This document shows, in pieces, positions 9,775-19,172 of a stretch of DNA of 48,903 bases. The stretch is from Paenibacillus terrae (GTDB taxonomy: Bacteria > Bacillota > Bacilli > Paenibacillales > Paenibacillaceae), in NCBI RefSeq assembly GCF_000943545.1, contig NZ_JTHP01000053.1, forward strand, positions 1 to 48,903, in the 5' to 3' direction. How positions within the stretch are numbered: the first letter of the stretch is position 1; every line of letters begins with the position of its first letter. The position numbers were made by a program, and so were the translations under genes. The notes beneath the pieces were generated by a model that was given only the letters and a program-made list of their open reading frames with translations, was not told where the DNA came from and made no database searches.

Positions 9775-11847
9775 CTACTCTGATATTTCCTGAATATGAG
9801 CAATCGCTTCACTAAGAAGATACTTACTAGGGAAATGATCATGATCGTTTTCTGGTCCGATCATGAATTTTTTATCATCGATGATTTCCACATGTCGGCT
9901 TTGTAAACTGAAATTATATACATCGTGATCAATAAAATATGGCGAATAAAGATTGTCCCTAAACTCTTGCGGCCGAATCGGTCCCTCAGATCGGATTAAA
10001 TGAGAAGTGATAACTTTATCACCGTAGTAAACTCTAATCTCGCCATCAAAATACTTTTCAATGGTACTTGTATCTACGATAGGAATATTATCAATGACTT
10101 GTCCTGAACCATAAAAACAATTCACAAGCACGAATGGCTGAATGGTCAATGTTGTAAGCTCCTCTGTTGAGATACCAAAACGTTGAGAGAATTCTTGTGG
10201 GTTACGCTCAATGTACTTAACAAAGTTTTTGGCTTGTTTAACCGCTTTGCGAATCGTGCGATCGACATTGATTTGACCTTTTGAATCGAGAGGCTCAAAC
10301 TTGTTTTTGGCTTCGCCTACAAATAGATAATTTCCTAGACGCGCGATGATATCTATATCCCCACTTTGCATATTCCCCTCGTAATTGTAATTGTAAGGGA
10401 ACTTGTCGGTAAAAACCATGAATCCATTTTGCATGAATCGTTCTCGCATACAAACTTCGTATGTGTCCCCCCGTTCTTCAAAGTTCACATTAAGTTTGTT
10501 TAACAGATGCAGGAAAGTTCGTGGGAAGTCGTTCATCATAAATAGTGAGGGTACAAGAACAACCTCATCTCCGAAGATAATCACCGGTTTTAAATACATG
10601 TCGAATAGTTTGTCACTACCAAATTCATAAAAGGCAAGTAGATTATCGATATCCTTTTGAGAGAATTCTTGTTTAGTTATCATTGCAAGGACAGGTATTA
10701 GCATCTTGCCAATATCGTTCTTACTGATCCGCAAATACGGAAATAATGGTAACTTTTCACGAGTGTCTTCATAATGGCGCGTAGCCATAAAATAAATGAA
10801 TGCTACCGCCATAAGAGAGTAATAGAAAAAATACAATGCAAGGACATTAAAACCTCGGCATTTGAGCTCATCAAAATTCATGATGTACATTTCTATCTTT
10901 ATTTTCAAATATGATTGGTACGAAATTTCTGCAATATATTTGTATGCTTCAAAAAATTCAACATCATCAATTTTTAGACTGAAATGCCGGTCTCCACTAT
11001 CTTTAATGACCTTTTCATAATCCAATTCTCTTTTACTCCAGCTAAACCTTTCTGCTACTAATAAATGTAATTTTCTTTGAGTATTTTGCTTACGTGTCTG
11101 GTCACGGAACATCGGCAACATATACTTACGATATTCCTGAAAATCTCGATAGAACAACTTAACCTCTGAATCCGTCACTTCCATCGTTGTAGTATGCTGA
11201 GATACCTCATTTGCGATCCAATCAAGAAAATGAATAGAACGAATAATCGGCATAAGCTTTTGACTGAATTCCACAATGATTTCATCTTCAAAGTGGTAAA
11301 CTTTCACTTCCTTACCCTTGAATCTTCCGATACGAACATCTTCTTTCCAATCCCGTAACATTGCACTCAAAGCGGAAATGCTGCTCTCGTAGTTGGTTTC
11401 AAGTCCAAAAGTAAAGTGAAGATATAACAAACGTTCAAAATCATCCGGTGATGTATGGACAAGCTGCTGATGAAAGTGCTCAAAAACGGAAATGATGATA
11501 TGTTGTGCTGTAAGCGGATGCATTTCATGCATTTCACGAATTACTTGCTTGCGATCATTTGAAATTTTATCTATGTAACGATTTAACAATCTACACTGTT
11601 CAACGTATTCTTCATCTCCCCAAGCGAGCTCTTCCCATTTTCTCATTACTCGGTTGCAAAAAATGTTCGTCAGGTTGATATCCCGTGAGAGGTTCAGCAT
11701 AAATTTGTAACGACGAACTGCCTTTTTTAATTCTCCTTCCTCGCTCGATCCAGCTAATTCATTTATAAGTTTCTTCAGCTGCTTCCAAGCATTGTTGTAA
11801 TCTCCACTCTCCAAGAGCTCTTGAACTTGATTTAGGGCGCCTTGCAT
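9775..11847 (-). CDS. Large protein with C-terminal PD-(D/E)XK nuclease motif
   Basis: About 690 residues. The first 480 are mostly helical with no motif I know, except a hydrophobic stretch around residues 340-365 (VLALYFFYYSLMAVAFIYF). Around residues 490-515 stands GDIDIIARLGNYLFVGEAKN: an acidic D-x-D on a strand, then E-A-K, the signature of PD-(D/E)XK nucleases such as those of restriction and defence systems. ATG 11847 is chosen because AAAGGG lies nine bases before it; two earlier ATGs and a TTG at 11883 are possible. It stands between the PIN gene and the DUF4365 gene, both also nuclease-like. DNA-cleaving activity is inferred from the motif only. Confidence 0.75.
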   Translation of the reverse strand: MQGALNQVQELLESGDYNNAWKQLKKLINELAGSSEEGELKKAVRRYKFMLNLSRDINLTNIFCNRVMRKWEELAWGDEEYVEQCRLLNRYIDKISNDRKQVIREMHEMHPLTAQHIIISVFEHFHQQLVHTSPDDFERLLYLHFTFGLETNYESSISALSAMLRDWKEDVRIGRFKGKEVKVYHFEDEIIVEFSQKLMPIIRSIHFLDWIANEVSQHTTTMEVTDSEVKLFYRDFQEYRKYMLPMFRDQTRKQNTQRKLHLLVAERFSWSKRELDYEKVIKDSGDRHFSLKIDDVEFFEAYKYIAEISYQSYLKIKIEMYIMNFDELKCRGFNVLALYFFYYSLMAVAFIYFMATRHYEDTREKLPLFPYLRISKNDIGKMLIPVLAMITKQEFSQKDIDNLLAFYEFGSDKLFDMYLKPVIIFGDEVVLVPSLFMMNDFPRTFLHLLNKLNVNFEERGDTYEVCMRERFMQNGFMVFTDKFPYNYNYEGNMQSGDIDIIARLGNYLFVGEAKNKFEPLDSKGQINVDRTIRKAVKQAKNFVKYIERNPQEFSQRFGISTEELTTLTIQPFVLVNCFYGSGQVIDNIPIVDTSTIEKYFDGEIRVYYGDKVITSHLIRSEGPIRPQEFRDNLYSPYFIDHDVYNFSLQSRHVEIIDDKKFMIGPENDHDHFPSKYLLSEAIAHIQEISE

Positions 11848-11927
11848 GTCCATCATCCCTTTCGTAAATATAATGTCCCCCAACTGCTCTATCCATCACG
11901 AAAGTTGAGCTAGTCAAGTCAAGTATT

Positions 11928-11978
11928 AATATTTTAAGCCTACTAGCATAAAAAAGTCACGGAAAAACCGTGACTTTA
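11928..11978 (-). terminator. Terminator within a 51-bp duplicated block
   Basis: AAAGTCACGG pairs with CCGTGACTTT around a five-A loop; on the minus strand a T6 run follows. The whole block, starting AATATTTTAAG, recurs almost unchanged at 14672-14722. It lies downstream of the remnant at 12010-12280. Confidence 0.7.
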
Positions 11979-12009
11979 TCTAACATACGGAATATTAGGT
12001 TAGTTTTTT

Positions 12010-12280
12010 CGTGGCCGCCCTGCCTTATTAGGCTCACGTAATTGCAGTAAGACAAGCTTCGAGGTGGTTTTGACACCTCTCCATTCAGTGTCTTCATTCA
12101 CAACATTATCATTTTGGGCACTATAGTGATCAACAATATCTTTTAACGACCATCAACTTATGGGTATTACAAAAATAAATAAATAGTAGGCTCCCACCGC
12201 ACTTTCTGATACCAGCCAGTTCCTTTAGTTCTTCACTCGTCACAGCGTCGAGTAATGCGATGCTGCAGTCATTTTCGACA
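12010..12280 (-). pseudogene. Decayed coding remnant ending in a basic tail
   Basis: On the minus strand one frame reads ENDCSIALLDAVTSEELKEL near 12275-12215, and another, after at least one frameshift, reads SLKDIVDHYSAQND ... TSKLVLLQLREPNKAGRPRKN before a TAA near 12005. The joint text looks like a single damaged gene whose product ended in a basic GRPRKN tail. The 5' end merges into the inverted repeat at 12283-12333. Function not recognised. Confidence 0.4.
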
Positions 12281-12282
12281 AA

Positions 12283-12333
12283 GGGATCAAGTTCTTGTCC
12301 TGGGGAAAGGAGAAGGACAAGAACTTGATCCCT
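12283..12333. repeat. Perfect 18-bp inverted repeat of the GTTCTTGTC motif
   Basis: GGGATCAAGTTCTTGTCC is repeated exactly in inverse orientation 14 bases later. It is the same motif family as the repeats at 6524-6864. The run of A that follows is on the wrong side for a terminator on either strand. It may be a transposon end or a recombinase site. Confidence 0.6.
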
Positions 12334-12475
12334 AAAAAAAAAACGAGCATGCTTATCCGAGATTACATTTTCCTAACCTCATACAGATGAATTTATCCAG
12401 ATACCCTATGTAAATAATTCAGGAAGAGCAAAATCACCAATTGCAGCTGGAGATTGTTTAATTTGTCTTCGCCGA

Positions 12476-14005
12476 TTATCCCAATACAATAATTCCGGTA
12501 TCTAAAGGGTTATCGATGATTTCGGGTTGCTTGTCTACAAAAAACGCTAACGCTTTATCTTCTGTTAGAAGAAGAAGGGGTTCCAATATACCAGTGCTTT
12601 CGATGGGTAAACATGATTTAACAACTGGATTCCTTATCGATTTAATACCTATTATATATACAGAATCTTCATTTAAATATAATTCACTGTCAAATTCAAT
12701 TGTTGCGACTAATTGACCTTCAGGCAAACTAACTAGAAAGGGACATTGTATTTTGTGTTTCTTTAATTTCAAAGATGGAATATCATCTGTTCCGAGAACA
12801 AAGTGTATTAAAGTGTCTTTTTTGTCAAGTAGCAGTTTTTTTAAAAACATGTACGAAAATACTGTTTCACTTTTATTCAGCTCACTCAATTGCACATAGG
12901 GTTCTAATGCTAGAGTATCATAAATTTTAGGGATGTATTTGACAACTACACCGAGATAAAGTAGATTTGGCCAAGATTCAGCAACAGGCAGTCCATTAAT
13001 GGTATCTCCCTCTCGAATTTTCCCTAGAAAGTTAATAAATTCGGGATATTCAAACATATTATCAGCATTGTTTTGAGTAATAATAACCTCTGTAAAGTGA
13101 TGGTAGTGGTTGTCTTCAGCTTTCCTTCTTTTTGATAAGGTCAAGCTTAAACCGCTCGGATGATAATAAGCTGTCTCATCTCCAAACCCTCTCCTTTCAA
13201 AATGACAAGCAGCAATCTTTTTTCCTTCTCGCTCTAACTCCACTAGACACACATCATAGACTAAAGGAGTTATAAGAGAAATATAGTCAGCGATATCGTC
13301 CAGCTGCTCCGACATATTTTTGAATGTCCCTTGTGGCAATGAAATTTTACCGATATCATGTGCTAAAAAAGATTCTCGCACACGCGGAAAAAGTTTATGG
13401 GTTTTGTCAAACAAATCCTCTACTTCGTTCACCTCCACTATGGCAACACTACCATCTTCCGTCTGATCAATTCTAAGTTTTATGTTTCCAATTAATTTTT
13501 GAAGTCCCAACCGAGCTTTTAACAAGCCCAATTTATTTTGATATGATCTTTTCTTTATAATGGACAATTGTTCATTAAAATGACTTACGTCGTTGCTCAT
13601 TTTTGAAGGATCTATCCGGAATGATTTTTTATTTCTTAATAAACGTTCATGAAATTCAAGCAGTAACTCTTCATCAAAAAAACGATGAAATACTTCATGC
13701 TTGTTGATGTCAACCAAGATAAATACAAGAGGTTGTGCAGATTTTAGTGAGAATTCCATATCGGCTATAGTGAGAGTGTTAAAGGGATTATTCTTAGCAG
13801 AACTTTTCACGTTCACCAAAAGAAATTCAGCAAACATTGGCCGTTTACGGCTGTTCGGTTCACCGCCGATCTGGCATGAAAAATCTATTCCATAGTCGTG
13901 CTCAAGTTTATTTGGGGTTAGATTAAGTGATTGCTGCGAATAGAACCTGAAAATACTTTCCCCTAACTCACCAATTGCTTGGTTGTCATCTTTATATTTA
14001 GTCAT
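12476..14005 (-). CDS. DUF4365-type nuclease-like protein
   Basis: A 509-residue protein. Residues 12-160 match the DUF4365 pattern: GELGESIFRFY, then a DYGIDFSCQI strand with two acids, then FLLVNVKSS, giving the E ... D ... (x)xK arrangement of a PD-(D/E)XK-like fold. The rest is unassigned. DUF4365 proteins occur in phage-defence gene sets; the role here is inferred. ATG 14005 has a GGGGGAG ribosome site. It is on the same strand as the PD-(D/E)XK gene at 9775-11847, but 600 bases with a remnant and a terminator separate them, so they are likely separate units. The frame is intact. Confidence 0.75.
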   Translation of the reverse strand: MTKYKDDNQAIGELGESIFRFYSQQSLNLTPNKLEHDYGIDFSCQIGGEPNSRKRPMFAEFLLVNVKSSAKNNPFNTLTIADMEFSLKSAQPLVFILVDINKHEVFHRFFDEELLLEFHERLLRNKKSFRIDPSKMSNDVSHFNEQLSIIKKRSYQNKLGLLKARLGLQKLIGNIKLRIDQTEDGSVAIVEVNEVEDLFDKTHKLFPRVRESFLAHDIGKISLPQGTFKNMSEQLDDIADYISLITPLVYDVCLVELEREGKKIAACHFERRGFGDETAYYHPSGLSLTLSKRRKAEDNHYHHFTEVIITQNNADNMFEYPEFINFLGKIREGDTINGLPVAESWPNLLYLGVVVKYIPKIYDTLALEPYVQLSELNKSETVFSYMFLKKLLLDKKDTLIHFVLGTDDIPSLKLKKHKIQCPFLVSLPEGQLVATIEFDSELYLNEDSVYIIGIKSIRNPVVKSCLPIESTGILEPLLLLTEDKALAFFVDKQPEIIDNPLDTGIIVLG

Positions 14006-14068
14006 TTTTCTCCCCCGAAATATTATTATACTATAGTATAGTTATTCTTATGCATCAAACATTTACTT

Positions 14069-14660
14069 TTAAGATACCAATGCTATTGCTGCGATTCCTA
14101 AAGAGATATTAAACGCCTGCTCTCTTAAACGAAAAACACTATTCAGAACAATTGATGCTATAACAAACGGCAGCACTTTGCGCCGGAAGCGTGTTGGCAT
14201 ACGGCGGCAGTGTGCCGTCAATGTGTTTGTTCCCATAAAGCCCGTACTCTGGGCGCCAGTACTCCACCTAAGATGCATCGTTACGCGTTCAGTCTCCGTA
14301 CCAGTTTCATGGTCCAGGAACAGCTTGTCCGGAGTGTCACCATGAGCGGCTGGCTCTTGGTTGTGCCGTATTTATTGGTCATCCTCGCTATATTACCATA
14401 GTTGCCGTTCGGCTGACATGAACCTGTTCTTCCCTCTGAATGGACGGTGACACATCCTTCAGCGGATTGGAATTTTATTGCTTGATATTCTCAGAAAGCT
14501 TTTAGCTACTCCCCATCGTGAAGGTAAAGCTATCGATACTGAGTCCGTTACACATGTTCTGGATTACAGGTGAAGCCGTACTCGCGACGTACGAGCCTTA
14601 CAATCCGGTGCTGTCCACGAACAGTGGTCATTAACAAAATTAAGTTTTATATTTATACAG
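14069..14660. other. Eroded sequence with short membrane-like and other scraps
   Basis: A minus-strand frame ending at 14069 gives FRRKVLPFVIASIVLNSVF and a second hydrophobic stretch, which could be the end of a small membrane protein. On the plus strand around 14570-14635 a short frame reads WITGEAVLATYEPYNPVLST before a stop. Base composition is more GC-rich than the flanks. These look like decayed genes, perhaps phage-derived, but I cannot name them. Confidence 0.35.
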
Positions 14661-14671
14661 TATGTTAAGCC

Positions 14672-14722
14672 AATATTTTAAGGTTACTAGCATAAAAAAG
14701 TCACGGAAAAACCGTGACTTTA
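14672..14722 (-). terminator. Terminator, second copy of the 51-bp block
   Basis: Same stem (AAAGTCACGG/CCGTGACTTT) and minus-strand T run as at 11928-11978. It starts 40 bases after the stop of the gene at 14762-16102 and is its natural terminator. Confidence 0.75.
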
Positions 14723-14761
14723 CACTAGTAGTCATTTCGAGTCCATTTCCATCCTGTCGGT

Positions 14762-16102
14762 TTATATAGAACTCAGTACATCACGTATATCCCGTAGCTC
14801 TTCTCTGGAAAATCTCTTTCCAGCTAATGAAGCGACAAATGATTCTATATTATTAATAGTTGGTTTTGGCAACCCCATTACTATTCCCTTTGTTAGACGA
14901 ATAATTTCGCTTAGTTTACACTTGGCAAATTTACTAACTTCGTTATCCCAAATATAAATAGTATTACTATCTAAGTCTTCATCTTCGTAATCAATATCAT
15001 TTCCATATTCTCGTAGGCAGAACTTCAACTCGTCTAAATACTGTATTTTCATGTTATGATCGTTAACAATCTGACTAATTTTAATAATATTATTTATAGT
15101 CAGAGCAGCAGGGGATCTATCTCCTTCTCCAAGTACATAATTACCAAAAAGTTCAAAGAAACTCTTAAAACTTATATAAAGTGTTACTCTGGACCTACCA
15201 TATTGAAATGTATAGCCTCCTATTTCATGGTCTATTCCTAAAAAGTTTGCTCCAACAGCTAAAAAAAGCTCTTTTACAATAGAAATGTGTTTATCTACAT
15301 ATTCTTTTTCCCAAATATAAGACACAGTTTCAAATGTTACTTTCCCGTTTTCTCTCAAAATATTCTCTGTTTTCTGGTCCGCTCGATTTTTAAGCCAGTG
15401 GATCATTTTTCTTGTAGCTATAAAAGGTGTATTTCGATTCGTTTCTTGATACTTTTCAAACATCTCTATTGTACTTTTTTCACTGCTAATACGTGCCTCG
15501 ATCTCTTCAATGACCTGCTCCGATTCTATACCTTTCAGATAATTTCGATATAGATCTCTGAGTACCTCTCCGCTTTCATTATAAGGCTCTTCCATTTTTC
15601 GAGGTAAAACTATATCATATTTTTCTGTTCTATGAAGCCACGCTTCAATTGTCTGCTCCAGTCCAGGGAATCGTTTATTGATTTCACTAAATCTTCTGAC
15701 TTCCTTAGCATTCGCAATTAATTGTCCCTTAGTTTTTCCATCAACTAATGAATTAAGGTCAACAAAATCTTCAGCACAATCTCTTCCAATATTTATTCTT
15801 TTTCCGTTTATCTTATTTTGTATGTAACATAGATATCTTGTAGGAGTTCCGCATAATCTGCACTTTTTTCTGTTTGCACCCAGATCTTCTACAGGATTTA
15901 CTACATTCTCATCTCCTTTCCATTCTTCGCCACACTGTTTGAGAATAACTGGTACCACATAAGTAAAATCAGTAATAAATTCTTGCGGGACATCTTCCAA
16001 TTTTAATGTTTCATTTTTCAAAAGTAATTTATGAAGCCATTTGTATTCTTTAATTATCTCACTATAAAGAAGTAAATTCCGCTGTTTTCTCGATATATTC
16101 AT
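14762..16102 (-). CDS. Hypothetical protein with a zinc-finger-like cysteine motif
   Basis: About 446 residues. Near residues 80-115 stands CRLCGTPTRYLCYIQNKING followed by GRDCAEDF: a C-x2-C ... G-x2-C pattern with an I-x-N-x(3)-G core, of the kind found in small zinc-binding modules of phage and plasmid proteins. Helical segments (residues 150-260) and a C-terminal part without known motifs follow. ATG 16102 is preferred to the upstream TTG at 16147; a GGGGGG stretch 12 bases before it may act as the ribosome site. It is followed by a strong terminator. No close neighbour on the same strand. Function unknown. Confidence 0.65.
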   Translation of the reverse strand: MNISRKQRNLLLYSEIIKEYKWLHKLLLKNETLKLEDVPQEFITDFTYVVPVILKQCGEEWKGDENVVNPVEDLGANRKKCRLCGTPTRYLCYIQNKINGKRINIGRDCAEDFVDLNSLVDGKTKGQLIANAKEVRRFSEINKRFPGLEQTIEAWLHRTEKYDIVLPRKMEEPYNESGEVLRDLYRNYLKGIESEQVIEEIEARISSEKSTIEMFEKYQETNRNTPFIATRKMIHWLKNRADQKTENILRENGKVTFETVSYIWEKEYVDKHISIVKELFLAVGANFLGIDHEIGGYTFQYGRSRVTLYISFKSFFELFGNYVLGEGDRSPAALTINNIIKISQIVNDHNMKIQYLDELKFCLREYGNDIDYEDEDLDSNTIYIWDNEVSKFAKCKLSEIIRLTKGIVMGLPKPTINNIESFVASLAGKRFSREELRDIRDVLSSI

Positions 16103-16147
16103 GTTAGGACTTAACCCCCCATAACAAAATATTGTATTACACCACAA

Positions 16148-16449
16148 TAAATAATACTATATTTTGTAGCAAGAGTGAATAAGTATTATGAGAAGTTGAA
16201 TAGTAAAAAAATAATTCCTGGATGAAGAAAACAAATCTTGATTACCCTCTTTATTGACTGTTATCGTTGCTTGAAAGGTCTCTTTGTATTTAATTATCCA
16301 ATTTTATTGTAAAAATGGTAAATTATATAATCTTGATTTAATATATAGTTTTATACATAATAGATTTGTGTCGAAATTGCCAGAAAAAGGAGGATAGTGG
16401 TTTTTTTATGTAATTGTGACAACGAAAATTTGAGGGAGATGAATGGATT
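16148..16449. other. Intergenic, AT-rich
   Basis: No gene seen. It separates the minus-strand zinc-finger gene from the plus-strand M6 remnant and probably holds promoters for both directions. Confidence 0.4.
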
Positions 16450-16883
16450 TTGAAGGTCAAGAGTTTGTGTACGTGTGTAGTTGTAGGCATGCTTTCGTTA
16501 TCGCTAACTTGTTCAGCAGGTGCAGAATCGCTACAAAATGAACAGTTAATCAATCCGTCCATTGGGTAAAAGACAAATTCGACGGTGCATTGCTGGGAGA
16601 AGGCTTGTTAGTGTGGAGAGTAGAGGAATTAGCCGAGCACGATAGGGAGCTCCAGTCTGGAATGCTACTGATACAGGCAGATGGAAAGAACGTCCTTGGA
16701 GATCCTAACGATGTAAACGCTGGGGATGCAGGGGGACCCCTTCCCCGAATCGAAAAATGTGAAAGAGCTGACATCGGACCACTCTCGACTTCATTTTCTA
16801 ACAACGTCTGGAGTGATTTTGCGGAATATATCCTTCGACGTGGAAACAAAGAACGGTAGAACAGAAACTAAGGTCAAAATTAC
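16450..16883 (+). pseudogene. M6 (immune inhibitor A-like) metalloprotease remnant
   Basis: The first 39 codons (TTG 16450 to TAA 16569) encode a secretion signal: a KVK start, a hydrophobic core and a plausible cut after SAGA. After the stop, text typical of the C-terminal part of M6 peptidases appears: LGEGLLVWRVEE, LLIQADGKNVLGDP, then, one frame over from the GGGGG run at about 16727, GDPFPESKNVKEL and LTTSGVILRNISFDVE. The whole catalytic domain with its HExxH zinc site is missing, so an internal deletion plus frameshifts destroyed the gene. InhA-type enzymes are secreted virulence proteases in Bacillales. The remnant ends abruptly at the Tn3 transposase fragment. Confidence 0.7.
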
Positions 16884-17552
16884 GATGATGTATTGCGGCT
16901 GGCACACTCTATCCGGGAAGGGACAGTCTCTGCATCACCTATTATGGGGAAGCTCGGATCATATGCGCGGCAGAACAGTTTAGCAACCGCACTCCGGGAA
17001 ATGGGGCGAATCGAAAAAACCATCTTCATCATGGATTATCTTTCAAGTGAGGCGCTACGGCGGAAAATCCACCGGGGTTTGAACAAAGGGGAAGCCATCA
17101 ACGCATTAGCCAGAGCAATCTTCTTCGGCAAGCATGGCGAGCTGCGTGAACGCGCTCTGAAAGACCAGCTCCAGCGGGCCAGCGCATTAAATATCCTCAT
17201 TAATGCAATCAGTGTATGGAATACGGTTTATTTAACCCAAGCAACAGAATTTAGAAAGAGCAGTAAACAACTGAATGAAGAATTGTTGAAACACATATCC
17301 CCTCTTGGATGGGAACACATAAATATCCTAGGTGAATACAAAATTGATATAAAACAAATCGCATCGTTAAAAGGATTGGCCCTCTCAAACAACTGTCAAA
17401 TGAAGAATAAGAACAAGATGACTCGAATGACATTTTGTAACGCATTTACGAGAGATATGAGTAAGACAATGGGCCTTCTGGAGTCGTGCACCGACGAAGA
17501 GATAAAAACAAGCCGGATTTTCCTTAGCGTACGGATTTTCCGGCTTGTTTGA
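16884..17552 (+). pseudogene. Tn3-family transposase, C-terminal fragment
   Basis: From 16884 the frame reads DDVLRLAHSIREGTVSAS, then GKLGSYARQNSLATALREMG and RIEKTIFIMDYLS, RRKIHRGLNKGEAINALARA and HISPLGWEHINILGEYK. This is the C-terminal third of a Tn3-family DDE transposase, best matching the Tn4430 group. The N-terminal 650 or so residues are missing; the 5' border abuts the M6 remnant. The natural end is probably near 17400 (SLKGLALSNN), and the open frame runs on to 17552. A Tn3-type terminal repeat stands at 17564-17601, in the right place and direction for the tnpA end of such a transposon. Confidence 0.85.
17507..17549 (+). terminator. Strong hairpin after the Tn3 fragment
   Basis: AACAAGCCGGA pairs with TCCGGCTTGTT (11 bp). 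It is followed by TTGAATAAATTTT, so only a moderate U tract. Likely the terminator of tnpA. Confidence 0.5.
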
Positions 17553-17563
17553 ATAAATTTTCG

Positions 17564-17601
17564 CTTAGCGCACGTTTTCCGCGTTTTGTTGGCGGTACCC
17601 C
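17564..17601. repeat. Tn3-family 38-bp terminal inverted repeat (Tn4430 type)
   Basis: Read on the minus strand it begins GGGGTACCGCCAACAAAACG and ends CGCTAAG, 38 bp in all. Tn4430 has a 38-bp end that starts GGGGTACCGCCAGCATTTC and ends ACGCTAAG. The transposase fragment lies directly inside. The outer edge is joined to the IS231-like element. Confidence 0.75.
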
Positions 17602-19172
17602 ATGCCCATCAAGCTAACAACATAAATTAATAGAGCCAAATAATATTGATTCAAAACTACCCAGTACTGGGAATTTAGGCATGTCAAAGAAATCTTTAAA
17701 AAAGCGATATTTTTTGCTAGGCAACTTGTCTATCCTTCACCGTCGTTTGATACACAATCCCAAGAATATCAAAGACAGTCATCTTCTTATACCGATGACA
17801 TTTACGACCGTTCTTTTTGAGTAGATGATAAAGGCGATGCAAAATTTTCAAAAGTTCTTCTGTGCCAACTGACATCGCTTGAAACAGTAACGGGAAGTAA
17901 TCCTTAATCATATAAATCGCTTTGTATTCACTTAATTCCTTCTTTTTCTTTTCAAGAAGTAACTGTCGCATTTGAAACATGGTAGAAGAACAGAGGAGAA
18001 TGCCGATAAGTTGGCCATATAAATGGCACTCAAGGCGTTCTTTTTTGATTGTTTTACATTCATCGATTTCAAAGAATGACTTCCATGTTTTAAATAAAAG
18101 CTCGATCTGCCACCGCAGGGAATAGAGGGAATGGACATAATCAGTGGGGACTTCTTCTGGAGATGTGTTCGTAATATAGACGTTCATGCCCATCAAGTGC
18201 TTACTTTTATCTTTCATGACAATGCCTTTCTTTTTTTCTCGTAGTGCTTGGTTTTTTAGGCGTGTTTGCGTTTGATCCTCGGTAAGTCGATGGATAATAA
18301 CACGTGCTGGGAGCTTCTGATTTTGTCCAATGTATGCCTTTGATATTTCCAGCGTTTCACCAGGGGTTAGACTAGACATCATTTGTGTCATATCAACCTG
18401 GATGTATTCGGTTTGTTTTTTTACCGTTCCATTGTTGAAGAATTCCGGGTCGGAATTCTTGATATAAATACGTGTATTTAGCTTTAACCGAGAGATAAAA
18501 TAAGCCTCTTTATCATGAATGGCTTGTAAGTCTCTTAAATCAAAGTAACCAAGGTCACGTAAACATAAATCGCCTTTCTCAATAGTTTTAAGGCAGATGG
18601 TGCCGTATGTTTTATCATTGTTCTTTCCAGGTCCCAGTTGTACGTTTAGAAATTGGCCACTTAATAAATCGTATTCCAATTGGATTTTCACTCCTGCAGT
18701 ATTACTACTGCCTCCAGAGCCTTGATAATTTGTGGCGAAGGAATCAGGTAGCTGAAATACAGTCGCATCTAAAATCCGAATACGTTTGAAAGCAGAAATC
18801 ATGCCTGAAGAAAGTGAATGATTGAAACAGAGTTTTTGTGTTAGGAGTGAAGTAAAGACTTCTCGGAGGAATGCGACAGCTGCTGGATTAAAGCGTTGAT
18901 TCAGGCCTTCTGGGCTTATTAGTACCCCGTCGAAGCCTCTAAACGACTACATAAGTGCGTGAGTGATGTACTAGCGACTTCTTGGCAGAGCCAAACGCAA
19001 AGGGCGATAAGTCCATTTGCTTGATACTTACTAGATCGCTGTACAAATCCCACCTGTTTGGCAGTTTCTTGTAGGACTATTGGGGATAGAAAACGTTGTA
19101 ATTCTTGTGCAAAAAGTGTCAGTTCACTGAAGGTGATAGGATTCATAAAAAAAACACCATCCTTTCTCGTAA
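17601..19172 (-). mobile_element. IS231-like element (IS4 family), right end lost
   Basis: The left end CATGCCCATCAAGCTAAC at 17601 nearly equals the IS231 terminal repeat (CATGCCCATCAACTTAAG). It sits exactly on the tip of the Tn3 terminal repeat; the IS231 group is known to prefer the ends of Tn4430, with GGG/CCC targets. The transposase gene fills the element. The other end should lie just before 19172 but no matching repeat is present: the sequence passes into an IS3 element and then the metzincin gene, so the 5' end of the element was deleted. Confidence 0.65.
17717..19146 (-). pseudogene. IS231-like transposase, one frameshift
   Basis: ATG 19146 begins MNPITFSELTLFAQELQRFL; the frame ends at 18919 in LEASTGY, while one base over VLISPEGLNQRFN continues without interruption to 17717. 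Repaired length is about 476 residues, as in IS231 transposases (478). The lesion is one G short in a G run near 18925. DDE features remain: IRILDATVFQLPD with the first Asp and YSLRWQIELLFKTWK, the Y-x2-R-x3-E-x6-K signature of the IS4 family. The gene is nonfunctional as read. The N-terminal half is read in fusion with the IS3 OrfB frame upstream. Confidence 0.8.

Noticed and set aside
12283..12345. Hairpin plus A/T run as a rho-independent terminator
   Set aside because: The run of A follows the hairpin on the plus strand and no T run follows it on the minus strand, so it fits neither direction. The stem belongs to the GTTCTTGTC repeat family.
16550..16849. 99-codon minus-strand frame
   Set aside because: It is the shadow of the M6 remnant and has no ribosome site.
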